Shown one piece after another: positions 1 through 10,856 of a stretch of 47,530 bases of DNA. Positions within the stretch are counted from its first letter, which is position 1. The number at the start of each line of letters is the position of its first letter. Source of the stretch: an uncultured Acidobacteriota bacterium (GTDB lineage Bacteria > Acidobacteriota > Blastocatellia > RBC074). The notes under the pieces were generated by a model. That model saw only the letters and a program-made list of their open reading frames with translations, had not been told where the DNA came from and made no database searches. The stretch covers positions 102,883 through 150,412 of the forward strand of contig CADECP010000018.1 in assembly GCA_902825875.1 (NCBI GenBank), in the 5' to 3' direction. The position numbers were made by a program, and so were the translations under genes.

Positions 1-1
1 G

Positions 2-140
2 GGAGCGCGGATTTGTAATCCGCCTGGTTCGCGGACGTTCTTGTCCGCCTTTGACATTTCCTACTATTGACGGGCGGACTGGAAGTCCGCGGACCAGGCG
101 GACGGAACGTCCGCGCTCCGGCGAAAACGTCCGCGCTCCG
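2..140. repeat. Dispersed palindromic repeat, left edge
   Basis: Imperfect inverted repeat: positions 2-49 resemble the reverse complement of 70-119, both built from a 'GGAGCGCGGA...TCCGCCTGG' pattern. The 28 bases at 68-95 recur exactly at 6345-6372, so this is a dispersed family. The stretch 1-257, downstream of the minus-strand membrane-protein gene, shows no convincing coding sequence. Confidence 0.75.
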
Positions 141-257
141 GCTATGCGCCGTTCTTTTTGAACCACGCCAGCAATTTTGCCCAGCCATCTTGCGCGTCGT
201 TTTTCTTGTAGCAGGGACGATGATCGGTATTTTGAAAGATGGACATAAATTTTGGTC

Positions 258-1826
258 TCAAGGATGCGGCTGTCCGGCTTTAGGCTTGTCGGTGGTGGCC
301 GTGGCGTCCGGGCCAAAGCGAATGTGTTTGGCAGAAAAGCCCGCCAACGTGTTGCCGAACATGGCTCGCGTAATTGCCCAATCAGCCAGCAACGAAAGCA
401 TCGTCGCCAGCAAGCCAACCGCGACGGCTTTTTTCAGCAAAGCTCCGAACGGAGCTTTTTCGGTTTCAGCAACAACAGGCACTGGCGAACCGGCCAACAA
501 GATCAACGTGCTGACGCAGGCATTCAAGAAAACCACGCCTTCGGTAATCAATCGCTGAGGCGCGAAATTGACGACTGAGCGGTCGAAGTTGCCGACCACC
601 ACCCACCACAAGAAAACCAGATACAGCAATTGCCCGCGTCCCAGCCAGCCTGTCGGAATGAAAGCCAGCGGTTGTTTGCGATGCCGCAGCAGCAACCAAA
701 CGACGACAATCGTCAGCGCCGCATAAGCCAGATGAAACCAGGTGAAGGCCGAAAGTTTGAGAATCGTTTCGGGAAAGGTTTTAGCTTTCAACCACGCCTC
801 AGGATTGCGAACCAAGTTCAACCACGTCACGCCCAACAACACAAACCCAACGGCGAAATCTTCAGTCCAACGGCGCTGGCACGGTTCGTCGCTGACTTTT
901 GGAGTTCGCGCGGCCAACAACAACATCGCCACAGCCAAACCCACACCGTTGATGAAACCGTAACTCTGTTCCAGCACGCTATGCCAATTAGTTTGCCAGC
1001 CGGTTTTGATCCACATCAATTTCGACAACTGGCCGGAAGCGAAACCGAATCCGCCAAAGAATCCGCAGACCAACGAAGCCAGCGTCAAGACTCGCAACTT
1101 TCGCCATTCAAAATACGCCAGCATTCCGGCGACCATTCCCACGCATCCAGCCCAGTTGTCTCCGCGTGGCGGAGTCATTCGCCAACCCAAAACCGGAACC
1201 AACAACACGAATCCGACAAACCATCCAGCGGCCATAAACAGAATCAACTTGCTGGCTTCGCACAATCGCCGCTGCACGGCTGACAAAATCAAAACTGTCG
1301 CAATCGCCGTCAACGAAGCCAGCCAGTCAGAGTCATACCAGTACAGCAAGCCTTCATGCCGGAAGTCGGAATCGGCTGGCTCCATCCAGGCTTCGAATTT
1401 GTCTTGAACCATCCAGACGGCAAAGACGGCGATCAGCGGCGTGAAAAATTCCGTCAATCGTTCGCGGCTCAAGACGGCTGGCAAAGCGGTTCCGGCTCCG
1501 CCAATCGCCGCCCACAAAAATCCGATCAAAAACAAAGAGGCGAATCCGTAAAGCTGCGTCGCCGAATGCCCGGAGTGTGTGTAAGCGATGACCTGCCCAT
1601 AAGACATGCTGCCGCCGAACGACCATCCAATGGCTCCGAACATGGCGAAATACGCGATGCGCCTATGCCAGTCTGCTCGGTCAATGCAAAGCACGACGGC
1701 CATCGCCGCCAACACGCCGGGAATCATCGCCCCGATTTCGTGGCCGTAATTGCCACGGATGCCCCAGCCGATTGAAAGCGATAACGCGGTGAGAAAGACG
1801 GTTCGTTTGTCGAGATTGAGTTTCAT
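258..1826 (-). CDS. Polytopic membrane protein of unknown function
   Basis: A 522-residue protein with roughly a dozen hydrophobic segments spread over its length, so an integral inner-membrane protein. The N-terminal part is rich in glycine and aromatics ([18 protein letters not shown] near residues 20-37; [10 protein letters not shown] near 70), which suggests tightly packed helices. I do not recognise a transporter or enzyme signature. The C-terminus is short, hydrophilic and probably exposed. No Shine-Dalgarno sequence precedes the ATG. It is the third gene of an apparent minus-strand operon behind the DUF4350-like protein and the TonB-dependent receptor, but a 25-bp inverted repeat lies in the 99-bp gap, so co-transcription is uncertain. 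A link to the receptor's substrate is only inference. Confidence 0.8.
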   Translation of the reverse strand: MKLNLDKRTVFLTALSLSIGWGIRGNYGHEIGAMIPGVLAAMAVVLCIDRADWHRRIAYFAMFGAIGWSFGGSMSYGQVIAYTHSGHSATQLYGFASLFLIGFLWAAIGGAGTALPAVLSRERLTEFFTPLIAVFAVWMVQDKFEAWMEPADSDFRHEGLLYWYDSDWLASLTAIATVLILSAVQRRLCEASKLILFMAAGWFVGFVLLVPVLGWRMTPPRGDNWAGCVGMVAGMLAYFEWRKLRVLTLASLVCGFFGGFGFASGQLSKLMWIKTGWQTNWHSVLEQSYGFINGVGLAVAMLLLAARTPKVSDEPCQRRWTEDFAVGFVLLGVTWLNLVRNPEAWLKAKTFPETILKLSAFTWFHLAYAALTIVVVWLLLRHRKQPLAFIPTGWLGRGQLLYLVFLWWVVVGNFDRSVVNFAPQRLITEGVVFLNACVSTLILLAGSPVPVVAETEKAPFGALLKKAVAVGLLATMLSLLADWAITRAMFGNTLAGFSAKHIRFGPDATATTDKPKAGQPHP

Positions 1827-1847
1827 GAAAAACCATTGCGAAGCATG

Positions 1848-1907
1848 TTCGTAGTTCCGCCTTTAGGCGGCTGAAGCCGCGCAGCCGCCTAAAGGCGGAA
1901 CTACGAA
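1848..1907. repeat. Perfect 25-bp inverted repeat with 10-nt loop
   Basis: Arms 1848-1872 and 1883-1907 are perfectly complementary (core TTCCGCCTTTAGGCGG). A partial third piece, GCGGAACTACGAA, follows at 1911-1923. The element fills the gap between two minus-strand genes. There is no T-run on either side, so it is more likely a mobile palindromic repeat than a simple terminator. Confidence 0.8.
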
Positions 1908-1925
1908 CGCGCGGAACTACGAACC

Positions 1926-2864
1926 TTATTTTTCCAGCAAGCCTGACAGCCAGTGCATAACGTTCAGCAGAAACTGGGGATTCTGGCTGGCGATTGGCGC
2001 ATTCATTCCCATCGGAGTTTTGTTCGGCCCTGCAAGTTGAGCCGAAAACATCGCAGCTTCGCCAAAGACAGCGACTCGGCCTTTGCCGACTTTCAGTGTC
2101 GCGCCTTGCAGCCAGCCTTTGATCGGAGTTTTCGCGGTGTCTTTGGTGAAGGCTTCGCCGAAGACTTTGGGCATAAACGCTTCGGCGTCGTCGCTGAATT
2201 TCAGGATCGGTTCGCCTTTATCAACCTGAAAGGCCGAGCCGGTGAAGGTGGCGACGGAATCAATTTTCTCGTTGGCTGAACGGCCTTGAGTGATTGGGTG
2301 CGGCAGCAGCGAACCTTTTTTCAAATCAAACGACAGCGGGCCGGGCGCTTCTTTCGGTTCGCGGGCGTACCCGTTGTTGAAGTGAATGCCCAATGCCGAA
2401 GCCAGTTTGTCGGCTGCGCCGGGGAACGGCAGATGATCCGCAATCAGCAGCAAAGCGCCTCCGTCGTTGATCCAATCGCGCACGGCTGTGACTTCTTCGT
2501 CGGTGAAAGCGGAAGGATTCGGCGGCGACCAATCGTCTTTGTTGCTTTCATTCAAGGCGTTGGCGATGACCAGAATTTTTCCTTTGCTCAAACTTTCCTT
2601 GCTGAACTTTGCCGTCGAAGCGTTGACGACATAACCGTCTCGGCGCAGCAAATCGGCGAAAGTTTGGTAACGCCCCGACGCCGTGTGAAAGTTGAAATGG
2701 GCTTCGTCCAGCATGACGATTGCGCCTTTGCCTTCGGCGAAAGCTGGTTTTTCGATTTTCGGTTTGAAGTCCGTATCCGGGACTTGCTGAGCCTGCGCCG
2801 AATTGCCAACGGCAACTAGCAACAACGCGGCCAGAATGATGATTAAGCCTTTGGGAAATGACAT
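1926..2864 (-). CDS. Secreted DUF4350-like protein
   Basis: 312 residues. The start is the ATG at 2864, which has a strong GGAGGA ribosome site just upstream and opens a clear signal peptide ([20 protein letters not shown], cleavage near QAQ). Reading the frame further upstream gives only arginine-rich sequence antisense to the receptor gene. The mature part carries [22 protein letters not shown] and a [19 protein letters not shown] segment, the pattern of DUF4350/glutamine-amidotransferase-like folds that sense or bind rather than catalyse; no Cys-His-Glu triad is evident. It starts 14 bp after the stop of the TonB-dependent receptor, so the two are almost certainly co-transcribed. The function may be periplasmic and tied to the receptor's substrate (inference). 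Confidence 0.8.
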   Translation of the reverse strand: MSFPKGLIIILAALLLVAVGNSAQAQQVPDTDFKPKIEKPAFAEGKGAIVMLDEAHFNFHTASGRYQTFADLLRRDGYVVNASTAKFSKESLSKGKILVIANALNESNKDDWSPPNPSAFTDEEVTAVRDWINDGGALLLIADHLPFPGAADKLASALGIHFNNGYAREPKEAPGPLSFDLKKGSLLPHPITQGRSANEKIDSVATFTGSAFQVDKGEPILKFSDDAEAFMPKVFGEAFTKDTAKTPIKGWLQGATLKVGKGRVAVFGEAAMFSAQLAGPNKTPMGMNAPIASQNPQFLLNVMHWLSGLLEK

Positions 2865-2878
2865 TTGCTCCTCCTTCT

Positions 2879-5674
2879 TCAAAAACGAAATTTCAAACCG
2901 ACAAACAGGTTGATGCCCGGCGCGTCTACGCCGGAACCGTGAACTCTGTAATTGCGGTCTGTGAAATTCATCAGCGCCAGATTCAGCGTGATGTTTTCGT
3001 GAACGATCAAACCGCCGCGAATGTTCAATGCGGCAAATCCGGCGTTTGATGTGTAAAGCGGCGCGCGCGAATTGTCGTCGCTGATCGCCACGCCGTGGAT
3101 TGTCGCTCCGATTGGTAAAACGCGGTTTCGGATTTGCTCGGCGGTTTCGCCCGTCGGCGCGAATACGTCGTCGGCAGTTCCGCGAAGGCCGTCGGCTCCG
3201 GGTTGAATGAACGGTTGCGCCAATGCGCTTTGGAAAAAATCGTTGATGTCGCGTCGGCGGCGGGCTGCGCCGATGCGTTCGTCTGTCAGGTCGCCGCCGC
3301 TCAAACGATTTTGAGCACCGCTGAAATTGCCGCTCAATTCCATCCACCATTTTCCCGCCGGTTGAAAGCGCACAGCCGCGAAGCCTTGTTGCGGCGGCAA
3401 ACGGCGAATGTTGCGATTCGGATTCAGTTCTCGGCCAACCAAAAAACTGTAGTTGGCTTCGGCTGACCAGCGCGGCGAAATTGCATAACGCATCAAGGTT
3501 TCCGCGCCGTAATACTTCGCCGCGCCTTCGTTGACGAAAGTTTTGACCGCGCGCGGGTCAAGCGACGTGGCCACGCTGACGACGTTTTGCGCTTGCTGGA
3601 CGGCGGTTTGGGCAATCGGCGTGACGGCGATTCCGGCCAATTGTGAAGGTACGTTCGCGGTTGGAAACAACAAAGTGCGGCGAACAATCGGGTCTTTCAA
3701 CTCAGCGTCGAAAACCTGAGCGCGAAGATAAAGCCGCCGCAATCGCAGCGTCGCGCCGAATTCGTAATTGAACAGCGTTTCGGCTCGCAACGAAGAAACC
3801 TTGCGACCATTGGTTCCAACGCCTTCGCCGTCGCTGGTTCCGATCAAAGCTCCGGCGCTTGCCGCTGCTTCCGACGGAATTTCAAAACCAAGATCGTTCA
3901 ATCCCAACGCGCCAAGATCGTTCAGGTTCGGCGCGCGAAAACCTCTGCCGGTCAGGAAGTTCAGCGCCAACGTCGAAGTCATTTGCCACGAAACATTGGC
4001 GTTGAAAGTCAGGTCGTCAAAACTTTGCAGCGAATCAATCACGCCGAAATTGTTGCCTGCTGCGTCACGGTTTTGATTGGCGAAGGTTTGAAAACGAATT
4101 CGCGTGTAACGCCCGCCAAAGGTCGCTCGCAATTTGCCGCGAATCAGATCAATCGAATTCTGGCCGAAGGCTCCGAAGGTCGTGTAACGCGAACCGTTCG
4201 GATAAAGCGCGCGGCGTTCGGCAGGAATTTCGGCTCGCGGATCGGTTTCGTCGCGGTTGGCGGCGATGTGTTCGTCGTAAATTTCTCCGCCAAAAACCAG
4301 TGCCTGGCGTTTGCCGATGTGCGTTGTCGCTTGCGCGGCGTAGCCAAACACATTGACCCGGCTGTCGTCACGGGTGATGCGGTCAGTTGCTTTCAACCCT
4401 TGCCGCGCGGAGCCGTCGTTTTGCGAATTGATCGAAAACGTTGTGTTCAAACTATCCAAAAATCCCAGCTTCAATTTTTCATGCCGCGCGTAAAAAAACT
4501 GCAAACTCTGCGGATCGAAATCCGAACGCAAACGCCCCAGCCCGCCCCACAAATCTTTGTAAGCGCGAACACCGTCCATCTGGTTGCGCTGAAACCAGAG
4601 CGTCAAATTCTGAGTCGAGCTTAAACGCGCGGCCAGCTTGGTGAATCCTCCGAATTGCGCGAAGCCTGTGTCCTGTTGTCGCGAACCTGTCAGCCCGCGA
4701 ATCAATTCATCCGACAATCCGAAAAAGCGTTTGAAGACGTGGCGCGAATCGTTGCCGCCGCCAGCACGCAGGTCGTTATGTTTTCGCCAGTTGCCGCCGA
4801 CCAGCCAGGCCAATAGCTCAGAGCCGACAGAAAGTTTGGCGTCTGCGCCCGTCGAAGCGTCGGCGCTGGCGACAAAGGTTTGAACTTCGCCATTCACACG
4901 CAGCCAATTTCTGCCGCCGAATTCCGGCGTCAGCGTCGCTAACTGAATTGCTCCGCCCAAAGCATCGCTGCCGTATTCGGAACTTGCCGGACCGAGCATG
5001 GCTTCGATTCGCTGAACCTGACTTGGTTCAATGAAAGCCAGATATTGGTTTGGCCCCGAACGAAACGTGGCGTTGTTGAATCGAATTCCGTCCAGCAGGT
5101 TCAACACTTGATACCCGGTCAAGCCGCGCAGAAAAGGCGAAACCTGGCCGAAAGTGCTTTGCTGAACCATCACGCCTGCGCTGGTGTCGAGCGCATTGCC
5201 GATTGTCGCCAACGGGCGCGCGACGAAATCATCCGCAGAGACAACGCTGACCACAGGCGCGGCGGATTCGACGTCGGCAATTTCTCCGCGTTTGGCTGTG
5301 ATTGTAATTTCGCTCCGTAAGATAGTTGGCGTGAATTTGAGGTCTAGCGGCAATGTGGCTTCCGGCAAAATTTGAATAACCAGTTGCTGGAACTGTTCAT
5401 CGTGCGTGAGGATTTTCAGCAAGTACGAACCGGGCGGCAATTCACCGAACGAAAATCTGCCGTGATTATCGGTGTGGCTTTTTTCCAGCATCGTTCCCTG
5501 CGTGTTGTAAACGGCAAGTCCGGCAGATATTACGGGGCCGCCGGATTCATAAAAGAGCGTACCAGTCAGGCTGCTGGTTTGAATTTGCGCCGCGACTGGC
5601 CAAGCCAGTGCAATCAGCGCGGCAAAACATCCCACCAATCGCAATTGGATGAACTTCCAGGTTACGGGTTTCAT
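2879..5674 (-). CDS. TonB-dependent outer-membrane receptor with carboxypeptidase-regulatory N-domain
   Basis: 931 residues from the ATG at 5674, which follows an AAGGAA ribosome site; 20 additional in-frame upstream codons look untranslated. Order: signal peptide ending near residue 30 (AWPVAAQ), a CarboxypepD_reg-like beta domain at about 35-110 ([20 protein letters not shown]), a plug at about 135-245 ([40 protein letters not shown]), then a long beta-barrel ending in [10 protein letters not shown] with the terminal Phe expected of outer-membrane barrels. It should use TonB energy to import a ligand across the outer membrane. The ligand is unknown; plug sequence and length fit siderophore/cobalamin- or glycan-type receptors equally. 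First gene of the minus-strand trio. Confidence 0.92.
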   Translation of the reverse strand: MKPVTWKFIQLRLVGCFAALIALAWPVAAQIQTSSLTGTLFYESGGPVISAGLAVYNTQGTMLEKSHTDNHGRFSFGELPPGSYLLKILTHDEQFQQLVIQILPEATLPLDLKFTPTILRSEITITAKRGEIADVESAAPVVSVVSADDFVARPLATIGNALDTSAGVMVQQSTFGQVSPFLRGLTGYQVLNLLDGIRFNNATFRSGPNQYLAFIEPSQVQRIEAMLGPASSEYGSDALGGAIQLATLTPEFGGRNWLRVNGEVQTFVASADASTGADAKLSVGSELLAWLVGGNWRKHNDLRAGGGNDSRHVFKRFFGLSDELIRGLTGSRQQDTGFAQFGGFTKLAARLSSTQNLTLWFQRNQMDGVRAYKDLWGGLGRLRSDFDPQSLQFFYARHEKLKLGFLDSLNTTFSINSQNDGSARQGLKATDRITRDDSRVNVFGYAAQATTHIGKRQALVFGGEIYDEHIAANRDETDPRAEIPAERRALYPNGSRYTTFGAFGQNSIDLIRGKLRATFGGRYTRIRFQTFANQNRDAAGNNFGVIDSLQSFDDLTFNANVSWQMTSTLALNFLTGRGFRAPNLNDLGALGLNDLGFEIPSEAAASAGALIGTSDGEGVGTNGRKVSSLRAETLFNYEFGATLRLRRLYLRAQVFDAELKDPIVRRTLLFPTANVPSQLAGIAVTPIAQTAVQQAQNVVSVATSLDPRAVKTFVNEGAAKYYGAETLMRYAISPRWSAEANYSFLVGRELNPNRNIRRLPPQQGFAAVRFQPAGKWWMELSGNFSGAQNRLSGGDLTDERIGAARRRRDINDFFQSALAQPFIQPGADGLRGTADDVFAPTGETAEQIRNRVLPIGATIHGVAISDDNSRAPLYTSNAGFAALNIRGGLIVHENITLNLALMNFTDRNYRVHGSGVDAPGINLFVGLKFRF

Positions 5675-5862
5675 CGGATTCCTTGTTTTTGTGGTTTTGG
5701 GTTCGAGCGATGGAGACGCGCGGCATGTCAGCACAGGCCATACAAGCAGTCAATTTCTTCGGCAGACAACGCGAACCCTGTGCCTGATCGTTTCGTAAAA
5801 GGCGGCAAAACCTGTTATCGAATATCGCCACGTGGTAAGTTGCGCGATGGGGAGAAGCAAAA

Positions 5863-6342
5863 ATGTTTTGTCCGAAATGTGGAACTCAGAACAAAGACGA
5901 GCAAAAATTTTGTCGAGGCTGCGGCCAGTCGTTGTCCGCGATGCAATTGGCGTTAGAAGGTCGCCTGGAAGAAACCGTTCAAACGCTGACCAAAAGCTTT
6001 GAAAAACTCGCCAGCGGCGGCGTCACGTTGATGATCTTTACAGTGATTGCGCTGGCGGCCACCTTGTTTTCTCCATTCACAGCGATCATCAATTTGGCGC
6101 TGGGATTGATTATCGGCGCTCCGATGGTCTTCATCGGAGCCAAACAGGTGCAAACAGCAATCAAACAACTCGAACTGAAAGAACGAGCGAAGGCTTTGCC
6201 CAAAGCCGAACATGCCGCCATCGCTTTCACGGATGCTCCGCAAAAATCTCTGCCCGCAGTTCCCGATACCGACCCGCTGGCAATCAACCCGACTCCGGTT
6301 TCCGTGACCGAACACACCACTCATCACTTGAACCGAACTTAG
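5863..6342 (+). CDS. Zinc-ribbon small membrane protein
   Basis: 159 residues. The N-terminus is a zinc ribbon with four cysteines at positions 3, 6, 17 and 20 (CPKC and CRGC). It is followed by an amphipathic segment, two adjacent hydrophobic helices (about residues 52-92) and a polar, proline-rich tail. A GGGGAGAAG ribosome site precedes the ATG. Such 'zinc ribbon plus membrane hairpin' proteins are common and mostly uncharacterised; no enzyme motif is present. It is transcribed divergently from the TonB-dependent receptor, with a 188-bp gap that must hold both promoters. A dispersed repeat starts 2 bp after its stop. Confidence 0.8.
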   Translation: MFCPKCGTQNKDEQKFCRGCGQSLSAMQLALEGRLEETVQTLTKSFEKLASGGVTLMIFTVIALAATLFSPFTAIINLALGLIIGAPMVFIGAKQVQTAIKQLELKERAKALPKAEHAAIAFTDAPQKSLPAVPDTDPLAINPTPVSVTEHTTHHLNRT

Positions 6343-6344
6343 CG

Positions 6345-6430
6345 TGACGGGCGGACTGGAAGTCCGCGGACCGGCTGCGGACGGCTTTCAGCACGTCCGC
6401 GCTCCAGTGGATTGCAAATCCGCGCTTCGG
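6345..6430. repeat. Dispersed palindromic repeat, second copy
   Basis: Positions 6345-6372 are identical to 68-95 at the left edge. They are followed by related GTCCGCGCTCC and AAATCCGCGC motifs. The element sits immediately after the zinc-ribbon gene stop and before the DHH gene. Confidence 0.75.
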
Positions 6431-6495
6431 CTGCATAATCTGCCGTTCACTTGTCAGCCCGATCCAGAAAGAAAGAGATTCCCCAACCTTTGCCG

Positions 6496-7452
6496 ATGAA
6501 CACACTGAAAATTTGTTACCACGGAAACTGTTTTGACGGAGCTTCGTCGGCTGCCGTCTTTTCGCGCTTTTACGAAGAACGAATCAATCCCGGCTGGGCG
6601 CGTGCGTTTCAACCGATGATGCACCGCGCCGGAGCTTTGTTTGATGAATCCATCTTTGACGGCGACGAAAACGCCATTGTGGATTTCAAATACTGCCCAT
6701 CGGAAAAACTGACCTGGTGGTTCGATCATCACAAGAGCGCATTTCTGACTGCCGAAGACGAAGCGCATTTCCGAGCCGACACGCGCGGCAAAAAATTCGT
6801 GGATGCCAGCTACAAATCCTGCACGCGGTTTATCGCCGACATCGCCGAACAGAAATTCGGCTTTGATCCTTCACCGCTCAGCGAATTGCTGCATTGGGCA
6901 AACAAGATTGACGGCGCTCTGTACGAAGCGCCTTCGGAACCGGTCGAAATGAAAGCCGATGCTTTCAAGCTGGCATTGGTGATTGAAAACACGCGCGACC
7001 AGCAAATCATCGAACGCATCATCACTGATTTGCAGCACAAACCGATGGGCGAACTTGTCGCGCTGCCGTATGTAGCCGAACGCATTGCGCCGCTGTACGA
7101 ACGGCATCTGCGTTCGATGGAAATCATCAAACAGGCGGCGAGTGTTCGCGGGCCGGTGATTTTCTTCGACGTGGTCGGCCACGATATGGAAGGCTACAGC
7201 AAATTCATTCCGTATTACCTGCACCCGGAAGTGACTTACAGCGTCAGCGTCAGCCAGTCGTCGTTTCGGTCGAAAATTTCGGTGGGATCAAATCCTTGGT
7301 CGCCGCGTCCGCGCACGCACGATCTGGCTGCGATCTGCGAACGTTACGGCGGCGGAGGTCACGCAGTTGTTGCGGCAATTTCTTTAGCGCCAGAGGAATT
7401 GGATTCCGCGCGGAAGATCGCGGCGGAAGTGGTTGAGGAATTGCAAAAATAA
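6496..7452 (+). CDS. DHH/DHHA1-family phosphoesterase
   Basis: 318 residues from the ATG at 6496; the frame stays open to a TTG at 6451, but that stretch is repeat-derived and the ATG directly opens the first conserved strand ([18 protein letters not shown]). The DHH motif is WWFDHHKS at residues 75-82 (Asp77-His78-His79), preceded by a metal-binding Asp in [10 protein letters not shown]-terminal GGGGH motif ends at His289 and marks the DHHA1 domain. This architecture is typical of NrnA/oligoribonuclease-like or cyclic-dinucleotide phosphodiesterases using Mn2+. Substrate preference cannot be told from motifs alone. No regulatory (PAS, GGDEF, CBS) domain is present. It converges with dtd, with 15 bp between stops. 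Confidence 0.85.
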   Translation: MNTLKICYHGNCFDGASSAAVFSRFYEERINPGWARAFQPMMHRAGALFDESIFDGDENAIVDFKYCPSEKLTWWFDHHKSAFLTAEDEAHFRADTRGKKFVDASYKSCTRFIADIAEQKFGFDPSPLSELLHWANKIDGALYEAPSEPVEMKADAFKLALVIENTRDQQIIERIITDLQHKPMGELVALPYVAERIAPLYERHLRSMEIIKQAASVRGPVIFFDVVGHDMEGYSKFIPYYLHPEVTYSVSVSQSSFRSKISVGSNPWSPRPRTHDLAAICERYGGGGHAVVAAISLAPEELDSARKIAAEVVEELQK

Positions 7453-7467
7453 TCGGGCTGGCTGGCG

Positions 7468-7923
7468 CTATCGTTTCGTCAGTTCATCCGTGTCCAGCCA
7501 GATCGTCACCGGCCCGGAGTTGTGAATTTCGACCAGCATATCGGCCTGAAAGACGCCGGTGGCGACGATGAAACCCATTGCGCGCAATCGTTCGACAAAC
7601 AATTCATACAACGGAACAGCCAGTTCCGGTCGAGCGGCATCGGTGAAACTCGGACGGCGACCTTTGCGGCAATCGGCAAACAGCGTGAATTGCGACACTA
7701 CCAACATTTCGGCCTTCACATCCAACGCGGACAAATTGAACTTCCCTTCACCGTCGGCGAACACGCGCAAGTTGGCGATTTTGCTGGCCAGCAATTCAAC
7801 TTCGGCAGCAGAGTCGTTCGCTCCAACGCCAAGCAACACGACAAAGCCATTGCCAATTTCGCCTGTGACTTCGTTTTCCACAGTGACTTTGCCGTGCGTG
7901 ACTCGTTGCAGAATGGCTCGCAT
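7468..7923 (-). CDS. dtd: D-aminoacyl-tRNA deacylase
   Basis: 151 residues, full length for the family. It hydrolyses D-amino acids (and glycine mischarged on tRNA-Ala) from tRNAs in the cytoplasm. Both family signatures are present: SQFTLFAD at residues 77-84 and NSGPVT at 135-140, which contains the Gly-cisPro element that enforces chirality. The start is the ATG at 7923, whose A is shared with the TGA stop of the upstream M20 peptidase gene (TGATG), so translation is probably coupled. A longer in-frame start would lie inside the peptidase gene and lacks family similarity. Confidence 0.96.
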   Translation of the reverse strand: MRAILQRVTHGKVTVENEVTGEIGNGFVVLLGVGANDSAAEVELLASKIANLRVFADGEGKFNLSALDVKAEMLVVSQFTLFADCRKGRRPSFTDAARPELAVPLYELFVERLRAMGFIVATGVFQADMLVEIHNSGPVTIWLDTDELTKR

Positions 7924-9197
7924 CACTTCACTCCCACAATTCCCAAAGCAATCAACAGCGCCCACTGAGTTCCCAGATGGCTGTTCGTCGTATCGAAAAA
8001 TTCATCCAGCGAATGCGCGCCTTTGCCGTCGCCGCCGCCGTCAATGGTGATGGCGGGAATTTTCAGACTGATCGGAATGTTGGAATCCGTGCTGCCCGCG
8101 CCGAGCTTTGGGTTGAATCCCAGCGAAGCTCCGGCGGCCAATGCGGTTTTGACGATAGGCGAATCCGCCGGTTGAACTCCCGCCGGGCGCTGGCTGACCA
8201 TTTTCAACTCAACGGCGATCGGCGATGCGTTCGGGCGTGTGCGGTTTTCTTCATCAACGGAATCTTGCACGGCGCGTTTGAACTGCGCCTCCAACTTGTC
8301 CAGTTCCGCTGCGCTGACTGAGCGCATGTCCACTTCCATCCACGAAGTGTGCGCGATGGAATTGACCGAAGTGCCGCCTTCGATTTTGCCGACGTTGAAT
8401 GTGGTTTTGGGTTGTTTGGGAACTTCAAAGCGGGAAATCTTTTCGATGGCTCGCCCCATTGCGTGAATCGGCGAAGGCAGACCGAACGCGCCGTAACTGT
8501 GTCCGCCGGGGCCGCGAAACGTTGCGCGATAACGAACCACTCCAACCGCAGTGTTCGTGACATCCAACCCTATGCCGTCCACAGAGATGAAATGCGTTGC
8601 GCGGCCTTTCAATTCTTCGTTGAACAAATGGCGAACTCCGCGCAAATCGCCCAAGCCTTCTTCGCCGACGTTGGCGACAAAGATGATCGTGCCGTCGGTT
8701 TCGATCTTCGCCTGATTGAGCGCGCGAACCACCGCCAGAATCACCGCCAGGCCGCGACAGTCGTCGCCGATTCCCGGCCCTTTCAAAATCGAACCTTCGC
8801 GCCCTTCTCTTTTGACCTTAACGTCTGTGCCTTCGGGAAAAACAGTGTCCAGATGCGCGGCCAGCACCAACATCGTCGAATTGGATTTGCCCGGACGTTC
8901 GCCCAACACGTTGCCGATTTTGTCTACGCGAACGTTTTTCAATCCGAGTTCGATGAAGCGTTGTTTGAACCATTCTCCGCGTTTGGCCTCAAGAAACGTC
9001 GGCGCAGGAATTTCGCAGGCTTTGATTTGTTCGGCGATGGTTTCCGGTTCGGTGACTTTCAGATGATCGAGCGCCTGTTTGATCTTCGGCAAATCGCTGA
9101 GTTGCTTCACCGTCGCATCGGCGGACTGCGCGGCGACAATGAACGAAACACAAGCGAGCATCACGGCGATGTTCAATAGACGGGAGAACAATTTCAT
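7923..9197 (-). CDS. Secreted M20-family metallopeptidase
   Basis: 424 residues from the ATG at 9197; a TTG three codons upstream is possible. A signal peptide covers about residues 1-24 ([17 protein letters not shown]), so the enzyme is exported. Metal-binding features of the M20 di-zinc peptidases are visible: HLDT (His115, Asp117), GDDCRG (Asp145), the catalytic and ligand Glu pair GEE (179-180) and a C-terminal [10 protein letters not shown] dimerisation 'lid' insert lies between. The sequence resembles PepT/dipeptidase-like members more than acetylornithine deacetylases, so cleavage of small peptides in the periplasm is the best guess. It overlaps dtd by one base and lies downstream of nurA with a palindrome between. 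Confidence 0.88.
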   Translation of the reverse strand: MKLFSRLLNIAVMLACVSFIVAAQSADATVKQLSDLPKIKQALDHLKVTEPETIAEQIKACEIPAPTFLEAKRGEWFKQRFIELGLKNVRVDKIGNVLGERPGKSNSTMLVLAAHLDTVFPEGTDVKVKREGREGSILKGPGIGDDCRGLAVILAVVRALNQAKIETDGTIIFVANVGEEGLGDLRGVRHLFNEELKGRATHFISVDGIGLDVTNTAVGVVRYRATFRGPGGHSYGAFGLPSPIHAMGRAIEKISRFEVPKQPKTTFNVGKIEGGTSVNSIAHTSWMEVDMRSVSAAELDKLEAQFKRAVQDSVDEENRTRPNASPIAVELKMVSQRPAGVQPADSPIVKTALAAGASLGFNPKLGAGSTDSNIPISLKIPAITIDGGGDGKGAHSLDEFFDTTNSHLGTQWALLIALGIVGVK

Positions 9198-9229
9198 GGT
9201 TGGCAATCCCTATTTGCAAGAAAAGTAAA

Positions 9230-9323
9230 TCAACTACAAATCAACACGAATGTTCACAAATGGGCAGGCGAAGAAACTTCAGCAAGGCTTAGATTCGTAA
9301 CCATTCGTGGAATTTGTAGTTGA
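9230..9323. repeat. Long imperfect palindrome upstream of the M20 gene
   Basis: Outer arms 9230-9241 (TCAACTACAAAT) and 9312-9323 are exactly complementary; an inner pair CACGAATG (9245-9252) and CATTCGTG (9302-9309) continues the stem. It occupies most of the 137 bp between the nurA stop and the M20 start. If transcribed it would form a long hairpin in the peptidase leader. Confidence 0.7.
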
Positions 9324-9334
9324 ATCCGATTTCG

Positions 9335-10540
9335 TCAACTGTATCGCCGCCGAGCTTTGCTGGCGGCTTTTTGAGAAACGTGCAGCTTGATGCCTTGTCG
9401 TTCGGCGAACTGCTGAAACAGCGCGTAAAAAGTTTCGCGGTCGCGCGTGGAAATCACCGCAGCGGCATCAGCGGTTTCGATGGCGTACGGATAGCCGTTG
9501 CCGACGACAACTTCGGCGCGAATGATGTTTAGCACTTCGTCCAGCAAACCTTGCCGGTGAATCCACATCGGAATTTCCAACCGCGCAGGCGGAGCTTGCG
9601 AACCGGTTTTCAAATACACAAAGCCGACGGATTGTTGCTGAGCTTCAAACAGTTCCAGCACGCTCGCCTGCTTTTGATCGGCTCCGCCACGTTTGCAGAT
9701 GAACAGCGGAGTTCGGTCGCCCCACGTCAACAACTCATCCACCAACTCCGCATCGTGAAGCTGTTGCGCTTCGGGCAGGTTGAAACTCAGGCTGAGCATT
9801 TTGGTCAGGTCGCGCGCGTCGCTGGAATCAACGTAACCGATCAGCGGAACGCCTGTCGTTTCGGAACACTGCAAAAGTTTCAGCATCGCGTTGACGTGGC
9901 GTTCGCGCATGTTCCCTTGCAAACGGTCGGCAAACGAAATCACCAGCGAACTGTCGAACAGCGCAACCGGCAGCGGAGTTTCGGCGCTGCGTTCCGCCGC
10001 CAGCCGTTCCATCAATTGACACAATTTGCCGGTTTCCATTTCAAAGCGACGAGCGTTGATTTTTTGTTCGGTGCGTTCGCCGTCGCTGCCGGCTTTCAAA
10101 TCGTCTGGAGTCAGAATTTCGATCTCGGCATCTTTGACGAAACTTCCCGAAGGCGAATGGTGATTTTCAAACCAGGCAACTTGCACGGCGGCGACAGGAA
10201 TGTTGAATCCGCTGTGCGGAGGAATCTGGCTGCCATCCACGGCAACCGTCGTGTGATTGAGCAAGGCGTCATAAGCCCAGGCGCGCGCTTCGGCGTGATT
10301 GTTCCAGCGATGCGGAAACGGCAGGCGAAGTTTCGGCGCGGCGTCGAACTCCGCCGTTGGCAAAGCGCCGGGCGTTTCGGTTCCGCTCAACAGCGATTCC
10401 AATCCGGTGCGTGACATCATCGCAAGCTGTTCCAGCGCATTGCGAAAGACTTTCGATTCGTCGCGCAACTCGCCCTCGAAAGCACGAAACTCGTCTTTTC
10501 TGCCCTCAAGCTGCGCCCAAATTTTGTCTCGTAAAATCAT
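9335..10540 (-). CDS. nurA: NurA-domain nuclease
   Basis: 401 residues if started at the ATG at 10540 (MILRDKIWAQLEGRKDEF), which matches the usual N-terminus of bacterial NurA proteins; an ATG at 10627 would add 29 residues that overlap the gene remnant upstream. NurA is a metal-dependent 5'-3' nuclease that normally works with the HerA translocase in DNA end processing. Visible motifs are VDGSQI (Asp102), ALFDSSLVISF, GYVDSSDARDLTKML and the C-terminal GNGYPYAIETAD. No HerA-type ATPase gene is adjacent, so the partner must lie elsewhere or be absent. No clear Shine-Dalgarno sequence precedes either start. Confidence 0.85.
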   Translation of the reverse strand: MILRDKIWAQLEGRKDEFRAFEGELRDESKVFRNALEQLAMMSRTGLESLLSGTETPGALPTAEFDAAPKLRLPFPHRWNNHAEARAWAYDALLNHTTVAVDGSQIPPHSGFNIPVAAVQVAWFENHHSPSGSFVKDAEIEILTPDDLKAGSDGERTEQKINARRFEMETGKLCQLMERLAAERSAETPLPVALFDSSLVISFADRLQGNMRERHVNAMLKLLQCSETTGVPLIGYVDSSDARDLTKMLSLSFNLPEAQQLHDAELVDELLTWGDRTPLFICKRGGADQKQASVLELFEAQQQSVGFVYLKTGSQAPPARLEIPMWIHRQGLLDEVLNIIRAEVVVGNGYPYAIETADAAAVISTRDRETFYALFQQFAERQGIKLHVSQKAASKARRRYS

Positions 10541-10589
10541 AAAGATTGACCACGTGGCCGCCGGAGTTTCGCAAAGTCGTTCCGCTGCG

Positions 10590-10856
10590 TCAAAACTGAT
10601 TTCCAGCAATTGATACGCGAACGACATTTGCCGCCCGTCCGTCCGTCGTCACGACGATTTCAACATCGCCGCGCCCGGCCAATGTTCTCGGCAATCGCAA
10701 ATTGATTTGATCGAGTCCGACGAAATCACCTTGCGGCCCGACATACAACACTTCGGCATTAGCTCCGCCAATCTGAGCCGTTGCGGCAGACAGTGAACTG
10801 CGATTCCGCAATCCGGTGCCGAACAGAAGCAGAAAAACCTGATCGGTTGCCGGTCC
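10590..10856 (-). pseudogene. C-terminal remnant of a TIGR03437-domain protein
   Basis: In one minus-strand frame, after an in-frame TAA at 10857-10859, the sequence reads [15 protein letters not shown], then [33 protein letters not shown] and a normal stop. This matches the last ~90 residues of the intact gene at 39720-41186 (TDDVFLILYGTGLR, GLDQVNVRIPRGLAGRGEVE). Only the C-terminal third of the domain survives: no start codon, signal peptide or N-terminal portion lies upstream. It is best read as a truncated pseudogene left after a deletion or rearrangement. It ends 49 bp before the nurA start. Confidence 0.8.

Noticed and set aside
2865..3350. N-terminal extension of the DUF4350-like protein
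   Set aside because: Arginine-rich sequence overlapping the receptor gene in another frame; the ATG at 2864 has a strong ribosome site and a signal peptide.
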